NCBI GenBank assembly: GCA_021292165.1
Contig: JAHFWL010000180.1
Location: 16,001 to 80,000, forward strand
Origin: Shinisaurus crocodilurus
Taxonomy: Eukaryota > Chordata > Lepidosauria > Squamata > Shinisauridae
Direction: 5' to 3'
Length of the DNA: 64,000 bases
In this document: in pieces, positions 20,071 to 30,451 of the stretch
How positions within the stretch are numbered: the first letter of the stretch is position 1
How the letters are laid out: each line of letters begins with the position of its first letter
The notes under the pieces: generated by a model
Told to the model about the DNA's origin: nothing
What the model saw: only the letters and a program-made list of their open reading frames with translations
The model's database searches: none
Made by a program: the position numbers and the translations under genes

Positions 20071-20150
20071 TGTGCAATCATACATGGGAGTAAGCCCCCA
20101 TTGAACTCAATGACACTTCCTTCTGAGTAGACACATATAGGCTTGCGCTG
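20071..20150. mobile_element. GCAATCCTATGCA-type repeat
   Basis: CATGGGAGTAAGCCCCCATT and GAACTCAATGACACTTCC with the terminal CATATAGGCTTGCGC. Related pieces lie at about 21000-21080, 50876-50946 and 58590-58675. The ends are partly palindromic, suggesting a small DNA transposon. Class not certain. Confidence 0.55.
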
Positions 20151-20151
20151 T

Positions 20152-20640
20152 TAATAGTCGAATGCAACCAGCCAATCCACAGATAACATTTGGCAGAATT
20201 GTCCTGCTAACTCTCTTCAGTAGGGACCACAACCACAGTCCAAAGGTTACAACCGATCCCCGCAGATGAATTAACGGCAACACGTGGCTTTGATCTTTGC
20301 CCGCCGGTGAATATTTTCAATTTCGTTGAGCAATCTGAACTAGCAGAGAGTTTGTTTCTAATTAAAGTGGCCGAAAGAAGCATGTGCGTATTATATATAT
20401 CTATATCTATATATATACCTGAAAAAGAAACATTTTCTCGGTAGGTATTTCCACTACTGGACTTTAAAAAAGATTATTATGTAAATCATTTTTTCCTCTT
20501 CTCCCAAAATCATTATAATATTCAATTTCTGGAAGCGCTCTTGACCAGCTGCTGCTACTGTAAGAAATGAGCCGGTGAGATTGTTTACTACAGCAGGCAT
20601 TTAGGATGAATCAGAGTGGAATGTCGAGGCTATATATTTA
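20152..20640. promoter_or_regulatory. candidate conserved non-coding stretch
   Basis: No repeat family. Contains CAATTTCGTTGAGCAATC, GTTTCTAATTAAAGTGG, a TATATCTATATA tract at 20389-20415 and several TAAATCATTT/AAATCATTATAAT motifs. Candidate only. Confidence 0.25.
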
Positions 20641-20995
20641 TTTCCAAACCCGCCGGATAGATACGTAGAATGCTAACGCCGGGAGATTTCGGGCCCCGCT
20701 GCCAGCCGTGAGATAACCACAAGCATGTCTTGGAACGGCCATGCTGTAATATTGACAGACGTCCGCGCTGAGCCCCGTGCAGCCATTTTAGGTCGGGAAA
20801 ACCTTTGGAGGAACGAACGGGACGCTCTCGTTCGTTCAGTGGGGCTGCGAGGGTCGGGCTTTGGGGCAGACGCGCAGGGCCTCGCTCTGCGAAACGAGCA
20901 GGAACCCCCCCCAAGCTCCCCCCCCCAAGCTCCCCCCCCCAGAGCGGGGCAGCGTTTTTGAAGCAGGAGAAGTAACAGACGTTCCCAGGAGGGGC
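20641..20995. other. GC-rich unique block
   Basis: Holds a small palindrome GAACGAACGGGACGCTCTCG (about 20811) and poly-C runs at 20907-20940. Minus-strand frames of up to 144 codons are GC artefacts with no domain. Confidence 0.35.
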
Positions 20996-21131
20996 TGGCG
21001 ACTTGTAATGTAGCATGGTGTACTCCCATGTAGGCATGTATGTGGTTGCACAGTAAGGGTGCAACCCTATGCATGTCTCGACAGGGGGGGAAAAAAGTCC
21101 TACAACTCTCAGTATGCCACCCCTGGCTGTA

Positions 21132-21660
21132 GAATCATAGAATCATAGAAAAGTAGAGTTGCAAGGGGCCTACCAGGCCATCGAGTCCAACCCCCTGCTC
21201 AATGCAGGAATCTAGGTCAAAGCATCTCTGACAGATGTCTGTCCAGCTGCACCTTGGATGCCTCCAGGGTGGGAGAGCCCACAACCTCCCTAGGTAGTTG
21301 ATTCCATTGTCTTATTGCTCTGACAGTCAGGAAATTTTTCCTGATGTTTAGGTGGAATCTAGGTTCCTGTAACTTGAGCCCATTATTCCGTGTCCTGCAA
21401 ACTGGGATGAACGAGAAGAGATCTTTGCCCTCCTCTGTGTGACATCCCTTCAAATACTGGAAGAGTGCGATCATATCTCCCCTCAGTCTCCTCTTCTGAA
21501 GGCTAAACATGCCCAGTTCTTCCAGTCTCTCCTCATAGGGCCTTGTTTCCAGTCCCTTTATCATCCTTGTTGCCCTCCTCTGAACCCTCTCCAGTTTGTC
21601 TACGTCCTTCTTAAAGTGTGGTGCCCAGACCAAACGTAGCTTTCCAAACGTAGCTAGGAG
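21132..21660 (-). mobile_element. CR1 LINE 3' end (subfamily a), longest ORF2 tail
   Basis: The minus strand has an open frame of about 150 residues covering the C-terminal tail of CR1 ORF2: LERVQRRATRMIKGLETRP, YEERLEELGMFSLQKRRLRG, CHTEEGKDLFSFIPVCRTRN, RAIRQWNQLPREVVGSPTL. The reverse transcriptase core is missing, so it is a dead 5'-truncated copy, but the tail is intact and may be young. The tail octamer CATAGAATCATAGAA is at 21132-21147. Confidence 0.95.
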
Positions 21661-21782
21661 GGCTATCCCAAGAGGTAAGGGGGCCTTCCCCGTCTCCCCA
21701 TAATCTTGCCCAAACCTTGAGTTTATTGCTACCATAGACAGATGGGCTGAGCGGTTGCGCCGTCTCCCCAGGGGTTCCCCCC

Positions 21783-21786
<4 letters not shown>

Positions 21787-21817
<31 letters not shown>
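21787..21817. repeat. (CA)n microsatellite
   Basis: About 15 CA units. Confidence 0.95.
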
Positions 21818-21820
<3 letters not shown>

Positions 21821-21824
21821 GACT

Positions 21825-21886
21825 GGGTTCAGACAACGTGATAACCCACACTCAAAGGTTGAGTATGAATTGAGTGTGGGTTGCAT
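21825..21886. mobile_element. short palindrome (ATAACCCACACTCAA arms)
   Basis: GATAACCCACACTCAAAGG and AATTGAGTGTGGGTTGC form inverted arms next to GGGTTCAGACAACGTG. It looks like one end of a MITE whose outer right arm is replaced by the adjacent minisatellite. Confidence 0.5.
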
Positions 21887-22312
21887 TATCTTGAGAGAAA
21901 AATAGGTTTAGAAATGCATATTCTGAGAGAAAATACATTCAGAAATCCATATTCCGAGGAAAAAAGCAATACATTTAGTGATGTATGCCTTGAGAGAAAA
22001 TGCATTCAGAAGTGCACATTCTGAGATATTCTGAGGGGGGTGAAATGCATTCAGAAATGCGTATTCCATGAGAGAATACATTCAGAAATGCATATTCTGA
22101 GAGAAAATATATTCAGAAATGCATATTCTGAGAGAAGATATATTCAGAAATCTATATTCTGAGGGGAAAAAATACATCCTTCAGAGATGTATATATCTTG
22201 AGAGAAAATACATCCAGAAATGCATATCTTGGGAGAAAATACATTCAGAGATGCATATCCCGAGAGAGAAAATACATTCAGAGATTCATATTCCGAGAGG
22301 AAATTTGTTCAA
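21886..22312. repeat. ~31-40-bp minisatellite (AGAAATGCATATTCTGAGAG)
   Basis: About a dozen diverged units of AGAAATGCATATTCTGAGAG plus AAAATACATTC. Continuous in several frames (repeated Arg-Lys-Tyr-Ile-Gln peptides), which is an artefact. The block and the following 120 bp end at CACCCCTA (about 22435), a hAT-like terminus. Confidence 0.85.
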
Positions 22313-22465
22313 AAAAAGCACATGTTCGGTCTATATCATGGGTTAATGTGGAAATGGGACAGAACGGACTTTGGAGCGCATATCATATGCGAGAGTGATG
22401 CAGATCAGAAACAGATTGAGTCGTCCACCCCTAGTAAGTTGAATACCAGGCATCGAGATCCAAAA

Positions 22466-22466
22466 C

Positions 22467-22509
<43 letters not shown>

Positions 22510-22510
22510 T
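22466..22510. repeat. (ATT)n microsatellite
   Basis: About 14 ATT units. Confidence 0.95.
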
Positions 22511-22830
22511 AGTAGTGTCAGTTCAGTCAACAAGTTGTGGCCGGCCAGTCAGCCCGCTGGCCAGGTTCTCAGCGCAAAAACCCCGCAATGAAAATTGCCC
22601 ACAGAGTCATCAATAGCAACCGCGGCTGCTTATTGATTCCCAGGGCAGCGATGCTCGGAGCGAGCGCACGCTCCCTCTTTCTCCCTGGTGACTGGGCCGA
22701 CTATTGACAGGTTGAATTGGCTATCAGGGCCCTATTGTGGGAGCAGACGGCTGCTGGATGGGGAATTGAGTTAGGGGGTGGGTGGGAGGAGAAAGAGGGC
22801 GAGAGTGGGGCCAGAGAGAGACTCGCAAGA
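22511..22830. other. unique block, candidate conserved non-coding
   Basis: 22590-22730 is balanced in composition, with GAGTCATCAATAGCAACCGC, GCTTATTGATTCCC, GACTATTGACAGG and GAATTGGCTATCAG. These resemble TALE homeodomain and TTGAC-type sites. No repeat family recognised. Confidence 0.3.
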
Positions 22831-22914
22831 GGGCCAAGGAGTGTGTGTGTGTGTGTGTGTGGAGACACTCTCAAAGGTGACGATCAAATCGTCAAAGCAG
22901 TAATCAAATCAAAA

Positions 22915-23608
22915 TAGTGAATAATAAGAATACATATCTGGACTCGCAGCAAATCCTGTGGAACACGTCCAATAGAATGCGCACGTTTGAGAATAGCGCA
23001 GAAAGAAAGACGCGCACCTTTCGAAAACGCATACGGACACGCCGTTGTCAGCGGCTGGACGCGTACAGCAAAGCATACCCTTTGGAAAAATGCACAAAAG
23101 AATGCAAATATATATATATATATATGCATATGAACATGCTTTCGTCAGTGGCTGGACGCATACAGCGATTGTACCGTTTGGAAAACCGCACACCAAAATG
23201 CAAATAAATAAAATAAAATAAATTGCATCCAAACACGCTTTTGTCAGTGGCTGGACGCATACAGCGATGCGTACCATATGGAACAATGCGCACAAAACCG
23301 CAAAATAATACAAGTAAAGAAAGGAACCGGCACAGAACGGACGTGGTGGTGTGGCGTGGAGAAAGTCCACAGAAATGGACTGGCCCAGATCTAATGATTG
23401 AATGATTTAAATGATTTCATGATTGATTAAAATCAACGGGAGAAGAATGTGCACAATTGATGCGTACATCTGGAAAATATGCATGAAAATATGCATGTGA
23501 AAAGGGGGGGAGCACAAAAATCGCAATCTAATGTGGACATGAGACAGAACAAGCTTTGAGGTTGAAGAACTTTGATGAGTTTGGGTTTTGCTTTTATGCA
23601 CATCCCTA
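22915..23608. repeat. ~100-bp tandem repeat in a decayed element
   Basis: Three units start near 23046, 23145 and 23246 with GTCAGTGGCTGGACGCATAC, followed by a GGAAAAATGCACAAAA variant and a TA- or AAATA-rich stretch. The downstream part runs to GCACATCCCTA (about 23608), the inverted form of the TAGGGATGTGC termini at 6.57 and 9.07 kb. Confidence 0.6.
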
Positions 23609-23624
23609 TTCCAAAGGCCAATAA

Positions 23625-23700
23625 TGAGGGGTGCGTCGCTAGGCACTGAAAAGATTTGGGGCCCAGGCCCACACAAATCTGCCTAAAACTTGCGTATGTT
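23625..23700. mobile_element. hAT MITE family B, left end fragment
   Basis: GTCGCTAGGCACTGAAAAGA and GGCCCAGGCCCACA match the left part of family B; the rest is lost. Confidence 0.6.
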
Positions 23701-24015
23701 GATTTATATCTATATGTGCAAATGTAGACATGATGACTAGGATTGATTTACATTTCCCAGGAGGCAAAGCCAGCCAATTAACTTCGCATCTAAGCCATCT
23801 CAAATAAAAAACATTCTTCCCCTAAGTTGCACCCTGTTCCAGATCATCCCAAACCAATGGGGGAAAAACATAATAATTCTGAGTTTAATTGCCATGTAGA
23901 GGAAGATCTTTTTTGGGGGGGAAGGGGATGTAGCACGTGGGAAGGGGGAAAGCTAACCCTTCTCTCCTCAGCTACAAGCCCCACTTGAAAATTGACCCCT
24001 GCATGGCATTTAAGC
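23700..24015. other. unique stretch, nothing recognised
   Basis: No family or coding signal seen. Confidence 0.4.
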
Positions 24016-24027
24016 TATGGAAAAAAC

Positions 24028-24236
24028 CAGGGGAGGGTGGCGACTCCTATGTCAGTGGGGCTCCTTATCCATTTCAGCTTTTATTTTGAGCTTTATAGGA
24101 GTTATCCATGGTGCTGAACTCCATCCCCCAAATAGGTTCACTGTCACAGAGCACCATGGATAGCTCCTATAAAGCTCCAAATAAAAGCTGCGGTGGATTA
24201 GGAGCCACACCGAGATAGGAATAACCAGCCTTCCCT
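24028..24236. mobile_element. family P MITE, intact
   Basis: Left end CAGGGGAGGGTGGCGACTCC, right end GGAATAACCAGCCTTCCCTG. The arms pair over about 95 bp (GGAGTTATCCATGGTGCTGA with CAGAGCACCATGGATAGCTC). Flanks GAAAAAAC and CAAGAAAC agree at 6 of 8, as for an old hAT duplication. Confidence 0.82.
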
Positions 24237-24625
24237 GCAAGAAACCTTCTATTGGCATCTATTGACACTCAGGGCTCTGGGACCCTAGGGAATAGACTTG
24301 GGCCCAGGTCAGGGAGTTCCACAACCAGGGGGCCTCTACACAGAAGGCCCCGCCTCGGGTCTCCATCAACCTCAAGGACTCCTAGGAAACCCTTTCTATG
24401 CTGATTGGCTGCCAAGGCACCCTGTGAATTGACCAGGCTTGTGGGGCAAGTTTTGGAGTTTCCAGGCAGTTCCTGAGAGGAGCACTGGCACCAGGCCCGT
24501 TGGCCTCGCTTTTGCCTCGCATGAAGTGAGAATGTACCTAGGAAGGAATGGGCTCCATGCTTTCTCCTTGGTAGTGCATCGTAAGGGGAGGTGGGGAGGT
24601 AGTGGTCAAATCACTCCTTCAGAGA

Positions 24626-24758
24626 AGGGTGCTGCTGTCGCACTCCTGTCCTGCTTGTGGGGTTCCCATTTGGGGCAGCTGGTTGGCCGCCGTGTGATCA
24701 GAATGCTGGACTAGGTGGACCCTTGGCCTGATCCAGCGGGGCTCTTCTGATGTTCTTA
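24626..24758 (+). mobile_element. CR1 LINE 3' UTR (subfamily b)
   Basis: Tail half ending GGGGCTCTTCTGATGTTCTTA. Confidence 0.85.
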
Positions 24759-24800
24759 CAATTGTCCTCCATGATCAATCTCTTTTGAGTATTGCTCGAC

Positions 24801-24850
24801 TAAAACCAGGGGAGGGTGGCGATTAATGGCAGATTTTTCTGCGTTTTTTC
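24801..24850. mobile_element. family P MITE, left end only
   Basis: CCAGGGGAGGGTGGCGATTA then ATGGCAGATTTTTCTG, as in the 7.27-kb copy. Confidence 0.6.
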
Positions 24851-24984
24851 TGGTAATCTGAAAATTATGGGATGCTAGGATAGGGTTGCCAGAGCCCTGA
24901 CATGACATTTTCAAGTTTTAGTGTCCTCCTCAAGATGAGGGTAGAGAATTTAGGAGCTAAACTATTTCCTCCTTGGCTTGAGAG

Positions 24985-25224
24985 ATTGTATTTATTATAT
25001 TTGTATCCCACCATTTTTCCTGCACGGAACCCAAGGTGGCTTACACAATCCTTCCCCAGTTCTCTCCATTTTATCCTCACAACAATCTTGTGAGGTAGGT
25101 TAGGCTGAGAGTCAGGGACTGGCCCAAAATCACCCAGGGAGCTTCATGGCTGAGTGGGGACTAGGACCCGGATATCTCCCGAGTCCCGGTCCAACACTCT
25201 AACCACTATGCCACACTGGCTCCC
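24985..25224 (-). mobile_element. Sauria SINE
   Basis: Minus strand, full length, from TATTTATTATATTTGTATCC to CTATGCCACACTGGCTCCC. Confidence 0.92.
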
Positions 25225-25429
25225 AGTTTTGATATTAGATATTACTAATTTTGATATGGGCCCAACCTCCCAGTCCATTTGGCTCTGCCCCCTGGACCAC
25301 TAGGTGCCATTCCTTGCCCTCTCTGGGTACCTCTAGGCTTTGCCCCTGTTCTAGGTTCCACTAGGCACCTCCCCTTACTTCCCAGGCTCCACCCCCCTGA
25401 GGGGAAAGATCGAAGCTCACTGATGGTCC

Positions 25430-25860
25430 TAGGTAGAGATGGATGAATATGTCAGTTTCATTTTCCAATCTGAATTAAGGCCGGATTTCTCCAGTATCAC
25501 GTTTGGTTTGTCCTGAACTTTGAGAATTTTGTTTGAAAGGTACGCATGACAATTCCTATGTATTTTCATACAGTTATCTTAATACATGCTTTTTCGGATG
25601 CATCTTTGGGCCTAATATGCACATTTCCCCCCCCCAAGCAATTTCCCCTAATATAATGCTGCTTTTTAATTTTTTTATTTATTTTTTAAATGTTATTCCC
25701 TTAATGCATGCAATTTTGTACAGGTTTTTTTTTTAAAAGGGGGATTTTGAGAACTCCATTGCAAGATTCCGAGAAGTGCAAATTTTGAAGGACGACGGTG
25801 TTTTAGTTCACACGTTTGTTTGGAAGTGAACTCAACTGTCACCACCACCAGCAGCCATTC
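25430..25860. mobile_element. decayed element related to 37.77-38.13 kb
   Basis: GATGGATGAATATG opens the copy. Shared blocks with 37.77-38.13 kb are CATGCAATTTTGTACAGG, GAGAACTCCATTGCAAGATT and CCGAGAAGTGCAAATTTTGA. Function and class unknown. Confidence 0.5.
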
Positions 25861-25944
25861 CAGCAGGCTGAGAGGAGGGAGAAGAGAGGGAGCGCAGGGC
25901 CATTCCACTAGCCCTGCCAGGAGTATTCATTAATATCCCCCCTT

Positions 25945-26055
25945 CTTCCCTCCCCATTCCTTTTTCCTTGCGTGTCGTGCCTTTTTAGATCATAAGCCTG
26001 CGGACAGGGACTGTCTTGTTAGTTAGAGCTGAAATAAGTTTATTATTATTATTTT
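25945..26055 (+). mobile_element. L2-type 3' UTR fragment
   Basis: CCTTGCGTGTCGTGCCTTTT, then AAGCCTGCGGACAGGGACTG, then ATTATTATT. Confidence 0.5.
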
Positions 26056-26074
26056 TTTAAAGACTAAGAATATA

Positions 26075-26262
26075 AGAACATAAGAAGAGCTGTGCTGGAT
26101 CAGACCAAGGGTCCATCTAGTCCAGCATTCTGTTCACACAGTGGCCAGCCAGCTGCCCCAAGAGGAAACCCACAAGCAGGACATGAGTGCAACAGCACCC
26201 TCCCGCCCATGTTCCCCGGCAACTGGTGTACATGGGCAGACTGCCCCTGATCCTGGGGAATT
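26075..26262 (-). mobile_element. CR1 LINE 3' UTR (subfamily b)
   Basis: Minus strand from ATAAGAACATAAGAAGAGC, GGATCAGACCAAGGGTCCAT to GACTGCCCCTGATCCTGGGG. Confidence 0.9.
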
Positions 26263-26451
26263 AGTGCAAACTTAAGGTAAGTTCTCATTGAAATGCAAAC
26301 TGAACAGATTTCTCCCACATCCCTAGCGTTCAGCCCCCATCATCTCCCATTTAAAAAGGATTGGGTTGCAGGTTGCGAGAAATATTCGTTGCTTTTTCGT
26401 GGAAAGTTGCTGCCATTCCGAGCAGATAACACTGTGACGATGGTGAGGATG

Positions 26452-26935
26452 ATGACATTACATTTACAGGCATGCCTTGGACTGAGAGCATAATTCGTTC
26501 CGGAAATGTGCTTGTAATCCAAAACACTCTTATATCAAAACGAAATCCCCCCCAAAAAATTTGTACAGAGATTTTTAATTTAAGCTGTACTACAGTACTT
26601 GTATTGCAAGACGTCGCTTGTATATCAAGTAAAAAAAAATTACATAAATATTTAAAAATTTGCTTGTCTTGCCAAACGCTCTCAAACCAAGTTACTTGCA
26701 ATCCAAGGTATCACTGTATATCCTGCCTTTTTTCCTGCAAGTAACCCAAGGCGGCATACCTAATCTGCCTCCTCTCCATTTTCTCCTCACAGCAACCCTG
26801 CGAGGTAGGTTAGGCTGAGAGTTGGTGACTGTCCCCAAAGTCACCCAGTGAGTTTCATGGCTGAATGTGGACTAGAACCTGGGTCTCCCGAGTCCCAGTG
26901 CGGTGCTCTAACCACTAGGCCACACTGGCTCTCTC
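26452..26935 (-). mobile_element. Sauria SINE split by a pogo-type MITE
   Basis: The tail fragment ACATTACATTTA ends at 26466 and the rest resumes at 26717 (TATATCCTGCCTTTTTTCC). Joined at TA it gives the normal SINE tail. The head ends CCACACTGGCTCTCTC at 26935. Confidence 0.85.
26467..26716. mobile_element. pogo/Tigger-type MITE nested in a Sauria SINE
   Basis: CAGGCATGCCTTGGACTGAG to CAATCCAAGGTATCACTG with TA on both sides. 250 bp, about 90% similar by eye to the 13.47-kb copy. The insertion point is the TA of the SINE tail. Confidence 0.9.
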
Positions 26936-27189
26936 ACATGATATTGGAGGATATACAGATAAATGTGCCCTTGATGACCTGTCTTATGGAGAACTATTTC
27001 ATTATTTCTTCCCTCAATATCGGGCCTGTGTCCTGTAGCTTTTGGTGCTGTTGGGTTCCCCGTTGCCCAGTACCCACAAACATGCATAATTATTCCAAAT
27101 TGAAAAGATTGATTACCTAATTTAACATTATCTTAACAATTCTGAATATATACGCTCTTCCATGCCCATTTGCATGTCCCTGTCCAGAC

Positions 27190-27434
27190 TGTCCAGTGTG
27201 TTGGACTGGGACTTGGGAGATCCAGATTCTAGTTCCCACTCGGCCATGAAATGAAGCTCACTGGGTGACTTTGGGCCAGTCACTGGCTCTCAGCCTAACC
27301 TACCTCACAGGGTTGTTGTGAGGATAAAATGGAGAGGAGGAGGAGGAGGATTATGTAACCCGCCTTGGGTTCCTTGCAAGAGGGGGAAAAAAAAAAAGGC
27401 AGGATATATATGTAACAATAAATAAATAAATAAA
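27190..27434 (+). mobile_element. Sauria SINE
   Basis: Head GTCCAGTGTGTTGGACTGGG, body GGGTGACTTTGGGCCAGTCA, tail AAATAAATAAATAAAT. Confidence 0.9.
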
Positions 27435-27570
27435 TGTTACTTCCATCTCAACAATCTATTTCTGTAGTTTAAAGATTTGTACGGTATCATCCGTGAAAAC
27501 CAGCCAATAGATTCCAGGTGTGGAAATTAGGAGGTAGACGGAGGAAAGTTGGTTTGAGTTCTGTTTTATG

Positions 27571-27955
27571 TTGACTTTGGGCCAGTCACTGGCTCTCAGC
27601 CTAACCTACCTCACAGGGTTGTTGTGAGGATAAAACGGAGAGGAGGAGGACCATATAAGTTGCCTTGGCTTCCTTGCAGGGGAGTCTGGTGACGCCTGTG
27701 TCAGTGGGGGAGCTCCTTATCCATCGCATCTTTTTTTTGTTTGAGCTTTCTAGGAGCTCTCCATGGTGGTGAACCTATTTTTTTTGGGGGGGGGATGCAG
27801 TTCAGCACCACAGAGAGCTCCTATAAAGTGCAAACAAAAAGATGCAATGGATAAGGACACCCCACTGACACAGGCGTCACCAGACTCCCCTTTTTTAAAA
27901 AAAGGTGGGATAGAAATGTAATAATAAAATAATAAATAAATAAATAAGTAAGTAA
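27571..27955 (+). mobile_element. Sauria SINE (5'-truncated) split by family P
   Basis: GACTTTGGGCCAGTCACTGG to CTTGGCTTCCTTGCAG, resuming after the insert as AAAAAAAGGTGGGATAGAAA plus an AAATAAAT tail. Confidence 0.85.
27680..27890. mobile_element. family P MITE nested in a Sauria SINE
   Basis: CAGGGGAGTCTGGTGACGCC to GGCGTCACCAGACTCCCC: 20-bp terminal repeats are nearly perfect, and the arms pair throughout. The target duplication is not clean. Confidence 0.85.
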
Positions 27956-27999
27956 ACAAGTAAATAAATTAAAAAAAATAACATTTCATTGCTCCACGC

Positions 28000-28216
28000 G
28001 TCTCCTCAGAACCATATAAAATAATCATACTTTTGCTTTGTAGACTTAGTGAAGTTGTAAGAAGAAGGTTACGGGGTTATTAAAGGTGGGGTATCTCCTC
28101 CCCCCCCCCCCATTTTGGAGTGGGTGTCAAAACAGATGTGAATAAATCTTCCTTCGATTTCCAAATGCTGCCTGGGGAATATTGCTAACTAATTATTGAA
28201 AACAGAAGACAGGGGC

Positions 28217-28250
<34 letters not shown>

Positions 28251-28700
28251 GCATTTTTGAGGAACGTAGTTTCCCTCTCAACAGCTGAGTATTTAATTAG
28301 GGCTGATTGTCGTTAGCATGTTCAATAACTGCTCATTAGAAAGGGGAGGTGTCCAGTGATCCAGTGTAGCCCGGAGCGCAGGAGGACGGTGGGTGTTCGT
28401 AATTAAGGAGGCAATTTATTTTAGCAAGTCATGTGTACAGAAGCAAACACTTTAGCTTAATTTTTCAAGGTTAAAGGGTAGAACGATTTTGCGTTTTTTG
28501 TTTTTTAGTTCTTTAACGAAAGGTCAGGAGAGCATGGCTTGATATCCGTCTTAAGTGCTTTGCTCGAGAGATCTTCACCTTCTCGATCTTGGATGGAGAA
28601 GGTTTGGGGGCAAGAAGTGGTGGAATTAGGTAATTTTAGACTCTGGGCCCAATCGTCTTAATGGGGCTGGGGTGACCCTTCTATTTAGATGGTATTACTT
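28000..28700. promoter_or_regulatory. unique AT-rich stretch, candidate conserved non-coding
   Basis: Apart from (CT)n at 28220-28246 no repeat is recognised. 28140-28480 carries AACTAATTATTGAAAAC, GTATTTAATTAGGGC, CTCATTAGAAAGG, CGTAATTAAGGAGG and GCTTAATTTTTC: five TAAT-core sites in about 330 bp. Confidence 0.3.
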
Positions 28701-28754
28701 AAGAACGCATGAAGAGCCGTGCTGGATCAGGCCAAGGCAAGGGTCCCTCTAATC

Positions 28755-28889
28755 CAGTGTTCTCCAACCTTGGGTCCCCAGATGTTTTGGGCCTACAACT
28801 CCCAGCATGCCTCAGCCAGCTACACTGGCTGGGACATGCTGGGAGTTGTAGGCCCAAAACATCTGGGGACCCAAGGTTGGAGAACACTG
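28755..28889. mobile_element. hAT MITE, family C, nested in CR1-b
   Basis: 135-bp hairpin, CAGTGTTCTCCAACCTTGGG to its complement. Flanks CTCTAATC and ATCTAGTC (6 of 8). Confidence 0.92.
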
Positions 28890-28987
28890 ATCTAGTCCAA
28901 CATTCTGTTCACACAGTGGCCAACCAGCTGCCCACGGGATCCCACAAGCAAGACACAAGTGCAACAGCACCCTCCCACCCATGTTCC

Positions 28988-29652
28988 CAGGGCCGGATTA
29001 AGAGCATTATGGGCCTGGTGCTGAGGAGGGCGCGCGGCTGAAGAGGGCGCAGAAACGCTGCGCTCCTCTTCGCTGCCGCTGCGCCGCCCCCGCCAGGCCT
29101 CCGCCTCCCCACCCTCCCTCCCTCCCTCCCTCCCGCCGCCGCTGCACCCTCCCGTCCCGCTCGCCGCTGCACCTCCCCCCCGCCCTCCCGCTCGCTGCCG
29201 CTGCGCCTCCCGCCGCCGCCATCACCCCCCGACCCCCCCGCCACCTACCTTCTCCGCGTCGTGTCGCTTCCGGAGCCCCGCCCGCGTTGTTTTGGCGGGA
29301 GGAACCAGGGCAACAGGGCTTAAACAGCCCTGTTGCCATGGTTTCCCCGGCAAAAAACAGCGCGGGGGTCCCGTCGCGTCACTTCCTCCTCCTCTTCGGT
29401 GGCGGCAGCGGCGGCAGCGGCGGCAGCAGCAGCAGCAGCAGTAGCCGCCAGGGCGGGGGGAAGGTAGGTTGGTGGTGGCGGTGCACTGTTGTTGTTTTTT
29501 TGCAGAGCAGGGCTGCTTTGGAGAGGGGGGGACGCTAAATATTATTTCGCCTGGGGCGCCAAACTGCCCTGCACCGGTCCTGATTGTGGGCCTTTTTTGG
29601 GGTAGGGGCCTGGAGCTGCAGCTCCAATCGCCCCTATCTTAATCCGGCCCTG
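28988..29652. mobile_element. GC-rich hAT-type element, family D
   Basis: Starts CAGGGCCGGATTAAG and ends CTTAATCCGGCCCTG. Perfect 8-bp duplication CATGTTCC (28980-28987, 29653-29660) inside the CR1-b 3' UTR. The 665-bp interior is very GC-rich: (TCCC)n at 29110-29132 and GGC/AGC triplets at 29399-29445. No transposase is recognisable. Long GC frames on both strands are composition artefacts. Confidence 0.93.
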
Positions 29653-30451
29653 CATGTTCCCCGACAACTGGTGTACACAGGCATACTGCCTCAGATACTG
29701 GGGGTAGCATAGAGCCATCAGGACGAGTAGCCATTGATAGACTTATTCCTTCATGAATTTGTCCAGTCCCCTTTTAAAGCCCTCCAAATTGGTGGCCATC
29801 ACACACAACATCTTGTAGAAGTGAATTCCACAATTTAGCTCTGCTGTGTGAAGAAGTCCTTCCTTTTCTCTGTCCTGAATCTTCCACCAATCAGTTTCAT
29901 GGGGGGGGGGGACCCTATTGCGTTCTAGTGTTACAAGACTGACTGGGAGAAAAATGGGTCCCTGTCCACTTTCTCCATGGCAGGCAAAATTCTGTACACC
30001 TCTATCATTTCCCCCTTCACTCGCCTTTTTTCTAAGTTGAACAATCCCTGCTGCTGTAACCTTTCTTCGTAGGGGAGTCGCTCCTGCCCCTTGCTCATTT
30101 CAGTTGCCCCTTTCTGCCCTTTTCCCAACTCTCCAATATCCTTTTTTAGGTGCGGTGACCAGAACTGTACACAGTATTCCAAGTGCGGTCGCACCGAAGA
30201 TCTGTCTAAGGGGAGTATGATCTTGGCCGTTTTGTTTTCAGTTCCTTTCCTAATGATGCCTACTTCACTTCCTTCAAAAGCCAACCCTGCAGGGTTCTTG
30301 GGGTTCCCTTGCTCATGCTCCTAGCAGGGCCCCCGAATTCTTGCTCCGAAGTCCAGCCCTAATTGCCCTGCAGGTTGCGGCACCGGCAGCTAAAGGGCTT
30401 CTCTGCACGAGGCGTTTACTGTGCGTTCGTGATTCCTCCCTCTCCCGTGGT

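Larger units (their letters stand above)
28700..30275 (-). mobile_element. CR1 LINE (subfamily b), longest copy, with two nested hATs
   Basis: Minus strand. The 3' UTR begins near 28700 (AAGAGCCGTGCTGGATCAGG). The ORF2 tail extends to about 30275 with CR1 signatures HLEYCVQFWSPHLKKDI, PYEERLQQQGLFNLEKRRVK and MEKVDRDPFFSQ. This places subfamily b in the CR1 clade. Interrupted at 28755-28889 and 28988-29652. It lacks the endonuclease and reverse transcriptase core. Confidence 0.92.

Noticed and set aside
21886..23300. CRISPR-like array
   Set aside because: Units are diverged and contiguous without unique spacers, and the window is a vertebrate nuclear sequence.
28909..29339. 110-codon Gly/Ala/Arg-rich frames
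   Set aside because: They lie wholly inside the GC-rich hAT element; low complexity.
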